Part shown: piece after piece, positions 14,853 to 22,200 of the stretch
How the letters are laid out: each line of letters opens with the position of its first letter
Numbering within the stretch: the first letter of the stretch is position 1
NCBI GenBank assembly: GCA_004556055.1
Contig: SFIW01000024.1
Coordinates: 1 to 32,655 of the forward strand
DNA: 32,655 nt
Direction of reading: 5' to 3'
From: Planctomycetaceae bacterium
GTDB taxonomy: Bacteria; Planctomycetota; Planctomycetia; Pirellulales; Thermoguttaceae
Translations under genes and position numbers: made by a program
The notes under the pieces: model-generated
Database searches by the model: none
Told to the model about the DNA's origin: nothing
The model's input: the letters and a program-made list of their open reading frames with translations, nothing else

Positions 14853-15725
14853 TCAGTCAAGTTCCTTCCAGGGCGGAGTCGTCGGAAGGTGCGAATTGAA
14901 GTCGTCAAGAAGCTCCTGTTGATAGTCGCCCGCGAATTCTTCGTTGAGGAATTTCTGAGCGCCTTCTTCGAAGAAACGCTTCCACGAGGCTTCTTCTTCA
15001 CCCGGATTGATTGGGAAGAAGAGCGCGTTGTTCGCGAGCGCGGCTTTGTAGTCGCCGGGAGCGTCGCCGATCATCAGCGCGTGATTCTTCGGATAAAGGC
15101 TCGCGTACGCGAGGGATTCTTTCTTCGTCCCGACTTCCTGACCGCAAATCGACTGAACGAAGGGAAGAAGGCCCTGATTCGCCCATTCCTTCTGAAGCGC
15201 CGCTTGAGGAGTCGCGGAGACGACCAAAACGTCCGCTTTACCTTGAAGCTTTTCGAGGCTTTCGCGAACCATCGGGAAGGGAGGAACCCCTTCGCCGACG
15301 ATTTTGTCGACCGTTTCGTTCACGTCGAGAGACCACGCCAGCGTCTTCTTCATGAGGGGATCGCCCGTCTCTTCCACGTATTTCGCAAGCGCCGCGTTGC
15401 CGAGCTTCGTCTCTTTGTTCATCCACTCGACGAGGATTTCCGGAATCTCAATCTTGGCGCCGCGCGCGACGACTTCCGGACGCTTTTGCAGAAGCTTGAA
15501 GACTTCGATCAGCGCGGGGAAACGATTCACGCCGCGCGACTTTGAGTATAGGTTCACAAATTCGGCCGCTTCGCGCGCGTATTTGCTGATCCCCTTGAGA
15601 CCCCAGTGGTGGATGATGCAAGGGATAAAACATTCCTTATGTTTCAGCTCCATCGTATCGAACGCGCAGCCGTCCGAATCAATGCCAACGAGGAAGTCGT
15701 TGGTCTTTTTGAATTCGATATCCAT
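14853..15725 (-). CDS. HAD-superfamily hydrolase
   Basis: Cytoplasmic HAD-fold phosphohydrolase, probably acting on a small phosphorylated metabolite; the substrate is unknown. All four HAD motifs are visible. They are motif I GIDSDGCAFDTM with nucleophile D16 and acid/base D18, motif II VVSATP (S170), the motif III lysine around K201-K202, and motif IV GDAPGD (D221, D225). A large helical cap of about 125 residues lies between motifs I and II (about 30-155), which would define substrate choice. Start at 15725 follows GGAGAAG. Length 290 aa is longer than phosphoglycolate phosphatases (about 220), mostly in the cap. Expression is monocistronic from a promoter with a palindrome in its spacer. 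Confidence 0.82.
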   Translation of the reverse strand: MDIEFKKTNDFLVGIDSDGCAFDTMELKHKECFIPCIIHHWGLKGISKYAREAAEFVNLYSKSRGVNRFPALIEVFKLLQKRPEVVARGAKIEIPEILVEWMNKETKLGNAALAKYVEETGDPLMKKTLAWSLDVNETVDKIVGEGVPPFPMVRESLEKLQGKADVLVVSATPQAALQKEWANQGLLPFVQSICGQEVGTKKESLAYASLYPKNHALMIGDAPGDYKAALANNALFFPINPGEEEASWKRFFEEGAQKFLNEEFAGDYQQELLDDFNSHLPTTPPWKELD

Positions 15726-15804
15726 GAATCTTCTCCGGATTTATGTCGCCGCCGACGGCCAAGGGACGGGCCGACGCGCTTTTTTCATATCTAACCTTCT
15801 GAAA

Positions 15805-15832
15805 ATCATAGCGTTTTTTTAACGCTACGCAA
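15805..15832 (-). promoter_or_regulatory. HAD-gene promoter with a palindrome in the spacer
   Basis: Minus-strand -35 TTGCGT (complement of 15827-15832), 16-bp spacer, -10 TATGAT (complement of 15805-15810). The inverted repeat AGCGTT (15810-15815) / AACGCT (15821-15826) around five T fills the whole spacer. It could act as an operator, or as the terminator of the upstream acyltransferase gene, which ends at 15855. Confidence 0.5.
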
Positions 15833-15843
15833 GGGGTGAAATT

Positions 15844-15921
15844 GACGCCGACCGCTACCGAGCGCGTCTTCTTTTTGCGATTCGACTCCCGAAATAGTCG
15901 ACGACGGTAGCGGTCGCCGTC
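15844..15921. repeat. 17-bp imperfect inverted repeat across the acyltransferase 3' end
   Basis: Arm 15844-15860 and its inverted copy 15905-15921 match at 16 of 17 positions, including 12 perfect bases (CGACCGCTACCG at 15849-15860). The spacer is 44 bp. The left arm spans the stop codon and untranslated region, the right arm lies in the last coding part. Confidence 0.6.
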
Positions 15922-16919
15922 GAAAACGCATACGTTAGGCACGCTAGCGCGTACGCGCCAAGGTACGTTTTTTCAAAGACGCTCCCCCAGCTTCCAAAGA
16001 GTCGCGGCAGGAGCGCTAAAAACGCGACGTGCGACAAGTAAACGTCAAAACTTTGCGCCGCCGCCCGACCGAGCGGCTTGGGTTCTTTTCCTTCCTTCGA
16101 AGGGGGAAGGGAGAGGAAGAAGAGATATTCGCCTAGCGCAAGGAAAAGGCTTTGCAGGGAGAAGTCGTTGCGCGCGTCGTTGTAGCGACGCGAGTAAATG
16201 AGCGCGAGCATGATCGCCAGCCCCGCGCAGACGAGAACGAGCGCGAGGACGCGCAGACGCCGACGTCCCCTCGCGTCGAGACGTCGCGCTCGGCGGTAGA
16301 GTTGGCTTCCCCAAAAATAGAAGGGAAGATACGCGACGCAAAGGAAGGGGAGGAAAAGGTCGCCGCGCCCCGTTCCGCCGCGTTGAATTAGCGCGGTCGC
16401 GATCGCGGAAAACGCCGCGAAGAGTCCGACGCAAGAAGCGCCGAGGAGTCGAGGACGTTTTCTCGTCCAAAGGAAGAGGGGAGGCGCGATCAATTCAAGC
16501 CCAACGAGCATGTAAAGAAACCATAGATGGTAGCCCGCGCCCGGCTTTCCCTTCCATAACCAATCGTAAAGAACGAGCGAGAAGTCGATCGGAACGCCGC
16601 GAAGGATTCGGTCGGCCAAGTAGAGCGCCAGGTAGATCGCGCTCCATAGTAGAGTCGGTCGCCACAGACGTCGAGCGCGCGCGCGTAAGAAGGGTGGAAT
16701 CGACGCGAAATCGTCGATTTTTTCAAGAGCGAATCGTCCCGCCGTCATGACGAAAAGGGGCACGGCGGCGCGAGAAAAAGAGTTGACGAACGCGACGATA
16801 AAGAATGGGAAGGTCGCGTTCGGATCTTCGAGGAAGAAGCTTGTCGTGTGAAGGATAAGAACCGAAACGCACGCGAAGACGCGCAGCACATCAAAGCGAT
16901 AATCTCTCGCCGCGTTCAT
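15855..16919 (-). CDS. Membrane acyltransferase, acyltransferase-3 (OafA-like) family
   Basis: Polytopic inner-membrane enzyme expected to move acyl groups from acyl-CoA to a surface sugar or lipid; acceptor unknown. The N-terminus RFDVLRVFACVSVLILHTTSFF carries the family RxxD...H pattern, with the His near 24 in the first membrane segment. About ten hydrophobic segments follow, including FSRAAVPLFVMTAGRFAL, LWFLYMLVGLELIAPPLFLW and FLPFLCVAYLPFYFWG. Length 354 aa fits the core domain without a soluble extension. Basic C-terminus (KRRRAR). Start at 16919 follows GAGGA, 21 bases after the UPF0210 stop, so the two genes are cotranscribed although no functional link is known. A 17-bp inverted repeat spans its 3' end. 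Confidence 0.83.
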   Translation of the reverse strand: MNAARDYRFDVLRVFACVSVLILHTTSFFLEDPNATFPFFIVAFVNSFSRAAVPLFVMTAGRFALEKIDDFASIPPFLRARARRLWRPTLLWSAIYLALYLADRILRGVPIDFSLVLYDWLWKGKPGAGYHLWFLYMLVGLELIAPPLFLWTRKRPRLLGASCVGLFAAFSAIATALIQRGGTGRGDLFLPFLCVAYLPFYFWGSQLYRRARRLDARGRRRLRVLALVLVCAGLAIMLALIYSRRYNDARNDFSLQSLFLALGEYLFFLSLPPSKEGKEPKPLGRAAAQSFDVYLSHVAFLALLPRLFGSWGSVFEKTYLGAYALACLTYAFSTATATVVDYFGSRIAKRRRAR

Positions 16920-16940
16920 GCGCGTCCTCGTAAAAAGGGG

Positions 16941-18326
16941 TCAGTTGCCGAAGGATTGCAAAGGAGCGGGGATACGTCCGCCGAAGTTGACGAACGCGTC
17001 GCTGGCGCCGACGTTGCGAACCTGCATGACGGGGGAGGCTCCGAAGAGTCCGCCGAAGGAGACGAAGTCGCCCGCCTTCTTGCCCGGAATCGGAACGAGA
17101 CGCGTCGCGGTCGTCTTATTGTTGATAACGCCGATGGCGAGTTCGTCGGCCATAATGGCGGAGATCGTCGTGGGGGGCGTGTCGCCGGGGATGAGGATCA
17201 TGTCGAGTCCGACGGAGCAAACGGCGGTCATCGCTTCGAGTTTTTCGAGGGACAGATGCCCCTTGGCGGCGGCGTCGGCGAGAGTTGAGTCTTCCGAAAC
17301 GGGGATGAAGGCGCCGCTGAGACCGCCGACGGATCCAGAGGCGAAGAGTCCGCCCTTCTTGACCGCGTCGTTGAGCATCGCGATCGCGGCGGTGGAACCT
17401 GGCGCGCCGACGTGCGCGAGACCTAGCGTCTTGAGGATTTCGCCGATCGAGTCGCCGATCGCGGGGGTCGGCGCCAAGGAGAGGTCGACGACGCCGAAGG
17501 AGGTGTTCAAACGATCGGCGACTTCGCGTCCGATCAATTCGCCGATGCGCGTGACGCGGAAACTTGCAATCTTGATCTCTTCCGCCAGATCAAGTAGGGT
17601 GAGCTTCTTGCCCGATTCCTTCGCGGTCGCGATGCGGCGCTGAAGGGCGCAGTCGACGACGCCCGGTCCGGAAACGCCGATGTTGATCGTCGCTTCCGGT
17701 TCGCCCGCGCCCATATACGCGCCCGCCATGAAGGGGTTGTCTTCGGGAATATTCGAGAAGACGACGAGTTTGGCCGCCGCAAAGCCGTTGTTGTCCATAT
17801 CGGCGTGCGCGATCTCGCTGATGACTTCGCCGAGACGCTTGAGCGCGTCCATGTTGATTCCCGCCTTACGAGACGCGGCGTTGACGGAAGCGCAAACGGA
17901 TTTCGTTTGCGTCAAGACGTCGGGTAGGGAGTCGATCAAGACCCGGTCGCCGTCGGCGACGCCCTTTTGGACGAGCGCGGAGAAGCCGCCGACAAAGTCG
18001 ACACGACAGTATGCCCCCGCCGCGTCGAGCGCCTTCGCCACTTCAATCGCCGCCGACTTGTTGTGTCCGGCGAGGAGAGTCGCGGCGGGAGAAATCGCAA
18101 TACGTTTATTGGTGATCGGGACTCCGTATTTTCCGCCGATTTCATCGCAGACGTCGACTAGATTTCGCGCGTGGGACACGATTTTATGATACACCTTTTT
18201 GCACATTTGATCGACGTTCGATGAAGCGCAGTCGTTAAGATTCAGCGCTAGGGTCACAGCGCGCACGTCGAGATGCTCGGAATGCAACATTCTTACAGTC
18301 GAAAGAATTTCGTCGGTTTGTAACAT
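16941..18326 (-). CDS. UPF0210 (PFL/DUF711) family protein
   Basis: Conserved cytoplasmic protein of unknown biochemical role, distantly related to glycyl-radical (pyruvate formate-lyase-like) folds by structure. Length 461 aa, typical. Family segments are EILSTVRMLHSEHLDVRAVTL at the start, FVGGFSALVQKG (113-124), the Gly-rich NIGVSGPGVV, and SGAFIPVSEDS. The end, FVNFGGRIPAPLQS, is also characteristic. In most genomes the gene is next to a small ACT-domain protein (UPF0237) that probably regulates it. None is present here: the next gene is a membrane acyltransferase, and upstream is a 595-bp non-coding stretch with its promoter. The start at 18326 has GGAAGGA upstream. Confidence 0.88.
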   Translation of the reverse strand: MLQTDEILSTVRMLHSEHLDVRAVTLALNLNDCASSNVDQMCKKVYHKIVSHARNLVDVCDEIGGKYGVPITNKRIAISPAATLLAGHNKSAAIEVAKALDAAGAYCRVDFVGGFSALVQKGVADGDRVLIDSLPDVLTQTKSVCASVNAASRKAGINMDALKRLGEVISEIAHADMDNNGFAAAKLVVFSNIPEDNPFMAGAYMGAGEPEATINIGVSGPGVVDCALQRRIATAKESGKKLTLLDLAEEIKIASFRVTRIGELIGREVADRLNTSFGVVDLSLAPTPAIGDSIGEILKTLGLAHVGAPGSTAAIAMLNDAVKKGGLFASGSVGGLSGAFIPVSEDSTLADAAAKGHLSLEKLEAMTAVCSVGLDMILIPGDTPPTTISAIMADELAIGVINNKTTATRLVPIPGKKAGDFVSFGGLFGASPVMQVRNVGASDAFVNFGGRIPAPLQSFGN

Positions 18327-18343
18327 GGCGATCGCGTCCTTCC

Positions 18344-18418
18344 AGGAAGCTTGAACTTCCTCATACTCAATATAACTAATCTACCGCGATATAACTATTC
18401 TACCGCGCCGTGGCGCGG
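18344..18418 (-). promoter_or_regulatory. Structured leader of the UPF0210 gene with tandem 19-bp repeats
   Basis: Between promoter and start codon the leader holds three elements. One is a GC hairpin CCGCGCC (18403-18409) / GGCGCGG (18412-18418). Next is a 19-bp direct repeat in two abutting copies at 18370-18388 and 18389-18407, differing at one base. The third is a hairpin AGGAAG (18344-18349) / CTTCCT (18356-18361) next to the ribosome-binding site. No known riboswitch class is recognised. Confidence 0.5.
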
Positions 18419-18439
18419 CGTCTGCTAACGTTCGGCCCG

Positions 18440-18468
18440 ATTATACGGCTTATATAAGACTCGTACAA
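18440..18468 (-). promoter_or_regulatory. UPF0210-acyltransferase promoter
   Basis: Minus-strand -35 TTGTAC (complement of 18463-18468), 17-bp spacer, perfect -10 TATAAT (complement of 18440-18445). The leader is about 107 bases long. Confidence 0.7.
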
Positions 18469-18652
18469 GCCCCGGCGCTTTTTCGCTCGATTTTATTATG
18501 ACGTGGAGACGCTTCTGTTTGTTTTGGTTTTTATGGACGTAGTGATTGTAATAATTGTGACGGTTTTATTAAGAATAAGCGATAGGCCGTGAGTTTGTGT
18601 TAAAATGCGAAAACGAGGTTGTTTTTTTGGAGAAAATTCACGTTTCCCCACT

Positions 18653-18680
18653 TTGATAGTAGACACAGTAGCGCTAAAAT
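18653..18680 (+). promoter_or_regulatory. Candidate promoter of the doxX-like gene
   Basis: TTGATA (18653-18658), 16-bp spacer, TAAAAT (18675-18680). It lies about 240 bases upstream of the predicted start at 18923, giving a long leader. Confidence 0.45.
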
Positions 18681-18922
18681 ACGAAAAATTATCCGTCTGG
18701 ATAAGCGTAGAAAAGATTGACGCAGATTCGGATTGGCGAACTAGGGCGGTCGCGACGCATCAAGGCGTTTTGCGTCTAGCGCCGCGGGCGCTGTCGGATT
18801 AACGCGCGCTGAAACGTCGACGCGTTATGAAGGATTATTGCCTAAAATTTAAGCATTTACACATATGTGTGACCGTGCGCGGCGCGCCTTATTCGCGCTA
18901 TACGGTCGAGAGGAGGCGTCTC

Positions 18923-20038
18923 TTGGGTAAGACAAAAACTTGTGGCTGCTATGCGGCGTTGATTGTCGCTCTGATCGTCGTGTTGCGAATCGGAGTGGGC
19001 TGGCATTTTCTGTATGAAGGTCTTTGGAAGGCTAATCCTGCAAACGATTTCTCTTCCAAGGGATTCCTTGGCATGGCTAAGGGTCCGACGAAAGATTTCT
19101 ACTATTTCTTCCTTCCCGACTTGGGGGGCGAAGAAAGAATCCAAATGGCCGAAGTGTATCGCGTTGCGCTCGAAAACGGTCAAAATACCGCGCAGCAGCG
19201 TATCGGTTGGACCTTCCCCGTGATTGAAAAGGAATGGTTCAAATATTTTGACGATTATCGCGCGCATTTCCAACTAAACGACGACGAACAGCTCGCTCAG
19301 GCGAAGGCGATTTTCGATCAGTACGTCCTTTCTCTTCGCGAATATGTTCTTGAAAATCGCGAAGATATCCGCGGCTTTGTCGCGAGCAAGGCGCGTTTCG
19401 AAGACCGTTTGGCGAAGACGAAGAACGACGCCGAATATCAGCGCATCCGCAACTGGGACGCCCAGACGAAGTATCGTAGCGAAGGGGAAAAATTCGCGTC
19501 CGCGCCCGTCAAGATGGGCGAAAACATGCAGCTCGATCTCTGGAATATCCTCACGCCGAACCAGAAGAAGTTTGGCGAGCTTCCGGCGATCACCTACGGT
19601 CAGGACAAATGCGCTCTCATGCAGTTTGTCGCGACGCTTCCTTGGATTAGCGACTTTGCGAAGGGCTCCACGATGGGCGCTCTCGACGCGATGGTCACCG
19701 TCGGCCTTACCGCGATCGGCCTCTGCTTGATCCTTGGTCTTTGCACGCGTTTGGCGGCTCTCGGCGGCGCTTGCTTCCTTATCAACGTCGTTCTTTCGCA
19801 ATTCCCCTGGCCGACGGTCTATCCTTATTCTCCCGATATGGTCGGTCACTTCATGATCTTCAACAAGGACGGAATCGAACTCTTGATCCTGCTGTTGATC
19901 GCGGCGCTTCCCGCCGGACGATGGGGCGGACTCGACTGGTTCCTTTGGAATCTTGTCGGCAAAAATCTCTATCGTTGGTATGGAATCGAGTCGGATCCCC
20001 TCTCGCCTCCCTGCCATAGCGCGGAAAATTGCGCGTGA
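18923..20038 (+). CDS. DoxX-like membrane protein with large inserted soluble domain
   Basis: Integral membrane protein of the DoxX-like superfamily, a four-helix family often tied to redox partners; its exact activity is unknown. The frame is open from 18827, but I start at the TTG at 18923 because GAGGAGG ends six bases before it. That gives 371 aa beginning with a short lead and the first helix, ALIVALIVVLRIGVGWHFLYEGL (about 12-34). Residues 35-250 are a soluble, charged segment inserted between helix 1 and the rest. Helices follow at about 253-272 (MVTVGLTAIGLCLILGL), 276-293 and 318-331, with conserved-looking FPWPTVYPYSPDMVGHFMIFNKDGIELL before the last. The C-terminus has two cysteines. 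Two Gfo/Idh/MocA genes follow on the same strand. Confidence 0.75.
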   Translation: MGKTKTCGCYAALIVALIVVLRIGVGWHFLYEGLWKANPANDFSSKGFLGMAKGPTKDFYYFFLPDLGGEERIQMAEVYRVALENGQNTAQQRIGWTFPVIEKEWFKYFDDYRAHFQLNDDEQLAQAKAIFDQYVLSLREYVLENREDIRGFVASKARFEDRLAKTKNDAEYQRIRNWDAQTKYRSEGEKFASAPVKMGENMQLDLWNILTPNQKKFGELPAITYGQDKCALMQFVATLPWISDFAKGSTMGALDAMVTVGLTAIGLCLILGLCTRLAALGGACFLINVVLSQFPWPTVYPYSPDMVGHFMIFNKDGIELLILLLIAALPAGRWGGLDWFLWNLVGKNLYRWYGIESDPLSPPCHSAENCA

Positions 20039-20104
20039 TTTTTGTGAAACCTATCCCCAAAATCGGTCGCGCATGTTACAATAGAGATTTAAAAGACGCG
20101 TCAA

Positions 20105-20175
20105 GGCGACGAGAGACGTCGCCCGACGTGAACTCGCAGCGCGTCCATGCGACGTTCGCCGAGCGCTAACGCTCG
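20105..20175 (+). other. Two hairpins in the leader before the first Gfo/Idh/MocA gene
   Basis: GGCGACG (20105-20111) pairs with CGTCGCC (20117-20123), and CGAGCG (20160-20165) pairs with CGCTCG (20170-20175). They lie in the 223-bp gap after the doxX-like gene. TTACAATA elements occur at 20076 and 20237. They could end or attenuate the doxX transcript. Confidence 0.35.
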
Positions 20176-20261
20176 CGACGTGAAGAAAATACTCCCGACG
20201 TCGGCGAAGTCGGTTTCCCCCTTCGCTCCCTCGGCGTTACAATACACAGGAAAGAGTTACG

Positions 20262-22064
20262 ATGAGTTCAAACACAGAGAAAAAGGCGGCCCCCTGCGGT
20301 TGCTCGCGACGTAATTTTCTCAAAGCGGGCGCTCTTGCCGCAGCCGTCCCCGCCGCTGGCGTCGGCGCCTTTTATTGCGGATATAAGAAGACGCACCCCA
20401 ACCCGCTGCGTATCGCGATTCTCGGCACGGGCGACGAAGGTTCCGTTCTGTTAGGAGCCTGTAATCCTGAATTTATTCAAATCGTCGCGATCGCCGACAT
20501 CCGTCCTTATAACCAGTACCGCGCGTTCCACGGCGACCACTATGGAGACGCCGCGTTCGCCGCGCGTTGCGGTTTGATGGAAAAGTACGGCTGGAAGACG
20601 GAAGACGAAGCGCGTAAGCACGTCAAAGTATACTCCGATTACCGCGATCTTCTCAACGACGCCGACAAACTCGGTATTCAGGCGGTTATCATCGGTTTGC
20701 CCCTTCACCTTCACGCGAAAGCGTCCGTCCAGGCGATGAGCAAGGGCCTTCACGTCCTTTGCGAAAAGCTCATGGGCCACTCGATCATCGAGTGTAAAGA
20801 AATGGCGCGCGCGGCCAAGAAGTTCCGCAAGCATCTCGCGATCGGTCACCAGCGCCATTACAACAGCCTCTATCACGAGGCGGAAGACCAGATCGAACGC
20901 GGTCTTCTCGGCGATATCCACTATATCCGCGCTCAGTGGCACCGCGGAAACTCTCCTGGGTCCGACAGCTGGCAGATGCCGATGCCTTTCGACTTCAAAC
21001 CCGAGGATAAGCAGTCGCGCAAACTCGCGGAAGAACTCGTCGAATGGAAAGCCGCTCTCGCCGACGCGCGCGGGCTCGATATCGAAAACTGGGCTCTCAA
21101 AGTCGCGCAGAAAGAAGCGCAACTCGCCGACGCGCTCATGCTCGAAGGGGGCGCCGAATATAAAGGTCTCGAAGTCAAGTCTCCCGCCGAATACGGATAT
21201 CAAGACGCGATCATCGGAAGCGGCGAAAAACAGTATACTCGTCCTTCCACCGAAGAACTGATTCGTTGGCGTCTTTGGAAGCGCACCGGCGGCGGCCTCA
21301 TGGTCGAATTGGGAAGCCATCAGCTCGACGCGGCGTCGATCTTCCTCGCCGCCTCGAATCGTCGCGCGGCGCTCCTTCGCGGCGACGACCCCTCAGCGCT
21401 TCCGGACAACGGTAAGGTTCATCCGCTCCGCGTTCACGTCTCCGCGAACCGCAACCTCTTCGCCTTCGACCGCGAAGTTCAAGACCACATCACCACTCTC
21501 GTCGAATTCCCCGCGCCAAACTATGACCCAGCAACGCCCGCGGGACGTCGCCGAACGATCACCGTTCAGTATTCGACGATCAACGGAAACGGTTTCGGCG
21601 GCTACGGCGAAATCGTCTTCGGTACGAAGGGTACGATCATTCTTGAACGCGAACAGGATTCTCAACTCCTTCGCGGTCCTTCCACGAGCAAGGTCGAAAA
21701 GAAGGCCGCCGGCGCCGCCGCTCTGGACACCCAAGCGAGCGCCCCCGCGCAGAAGGCCGTCGCGTCCGCCGGTCCCGCCGGTCCCGCCGTCAGCCGCGGT
21801 TACAAAGAACAGATCGAACACTGGGCGTGGTGCATCCAGGAGAATCCGAATTGCGTCGATCCCGCGATCCAGCCGCGCTGCAATCCGCGCATCGCGTTGG
21901 GTGACGCCGTTATCGCGCTCGTGACCAATATTGCCGCTGACAAGGGTGAAAGCGTCTCCTTCAAGGAATCTTGGTTCGATCCGGACAACGACGAAACTCC
22001 CGAAAACGACCTCGGAGTCGAAGCGGGCGTTCCGAATCTTGATCAGGAGAAATACCGACTGTAA
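20262..22064 (+). CDS. Tat-exported Gfo/Idh/MocA-family oxidoreductase
   Basis: Predicted NAD(P)-dependent sugar or polyol oxidoreductase, 600 aa, exported by the Tat system. The twin-arginine motif SRRNFLK (15-21) is followed by a good hydrophobic segment AGALAAAVPAAGVGAFY. The Rossmann fold starts at LRIAILGTGDEGS (GTGDEG 55-60), and the family Lys is in LCEKLMGHS (169). HQRHYNSLYHEAE follows, and the substrate-side His lies in GGGLMVELGSHQLDA (353). An insert of about 90 residues (245-335), rich in charged helices, interrupts the C-terminal domain. An Ala/Pro linker lies near 475-505. Family proteins are usually 330-450 aa. The start at 20262 follows AGGAAAGAG. Exported members, such as glucose-fructose oxidoreductase of Zymomonas, keep a tightly bound nucleotide; this may apply here. 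Substrate unknown. Confidence 0.85.
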   Translation: MSSNTEKKAAPCGCSRRNFLKAGALAAAVPAAGVGAFYCGYKKTHPNPLRIAILGTGDEGSVLLGACNPEFIQIVAIADIRPYNQYRAFHGDHYGDAAFAARCGLMEKYGWKTEDEARKHVKVYSDYRDLLNDADKLGIQAVIIGLPLHLHAKASVQAMSKGLHVLCEKLMGHSIIECKEMARAAKKFRKHLAIGHQRHYNSLYHEAEDQIERGLLGDIHYIRAQWHRGNSPGSDSWQMPMPFDFKPEDKQSRKLAEELVEWKAALADARGLDIENWALKVAQKEAQLADALMLEGGAEYKGLEVKSPAEYGYQDAIIGSGEKQYTRPSTEELIRWRLWKRTGGGLMVELGSHQLDAASIFLAASNRRAALLRGDDPSALPDNGKVHPLRVHVSANRNLFAFDREVQDHITTLVEFPAPNYDPATPAGRRRTITVQYSTINGNGFGGYGEIVFGTKGTIILEREQDSQLLRGPSTSKVEKKAAGAAALDTQASAPAQKAVASAGPAGPAVSRGYKEQIEHWAWCIQENPNCVDPAIQPRCNPRIALGDAVIALVTNIAADKGESVSFKESWFDPDNDETPENDLGVEAGVPNLDQEKYRL

Positions 22065-22130
22065 TTTTGACGAGTCCGCGCGTCGAATACGCGCGGACCT
22101 TCCTCGGCGACGCTCCTTTGCGGGGCTAGT

Positions 22131-22140
22131 TTACAATAGA
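22131..22140 (+). promoter_or_regulatory. Candidate -10-like element TTACAATAGA
   Basis: An identical decamer occurs at 20076-20085 and a near copy (TTACAATACA) at 20237-20246, all ahead of the two Gfo/Idh/MocA genes. No matching -35 is seen, so this is only a candidate extended -10 element. Confidence 0.3.
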
Positions 22141-22200
22141 AATACCACACGAGGCGCTCGCGTCACGCCGCGCCTTGCGACTCACATATTAGGTTGAAAA

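Larger units (their letters stand above)
18327..18922. other. 595-bp non-coding divergent region between UPF0210 and doxX-like genes
   Basis: This is the longest gap between supported genes. The left 140 bases form the UPF0210 leader and promoter. The middle (about 18470-18650) is AT-rich with no recognisable gene. The right part holds the doxX-like promoter and a long leader. A 65-codon frame at 18605-18802 overlaps that promoter and has no ribosome-binding site, so it is not called. Confidence 0.6.

Noticed and set aside
18370..18407. Start of a CRISPR array
   Set aside because: Only two copies of the 19-bp repeat, directly abutting without spacers, and no cas genes.
18605..18802. 65-codon frame in the UPF0210/doxX gap
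   Set aside because: Overlaps the doxX-like promoter, has no ribosome-binding site and an unremarkable composition.
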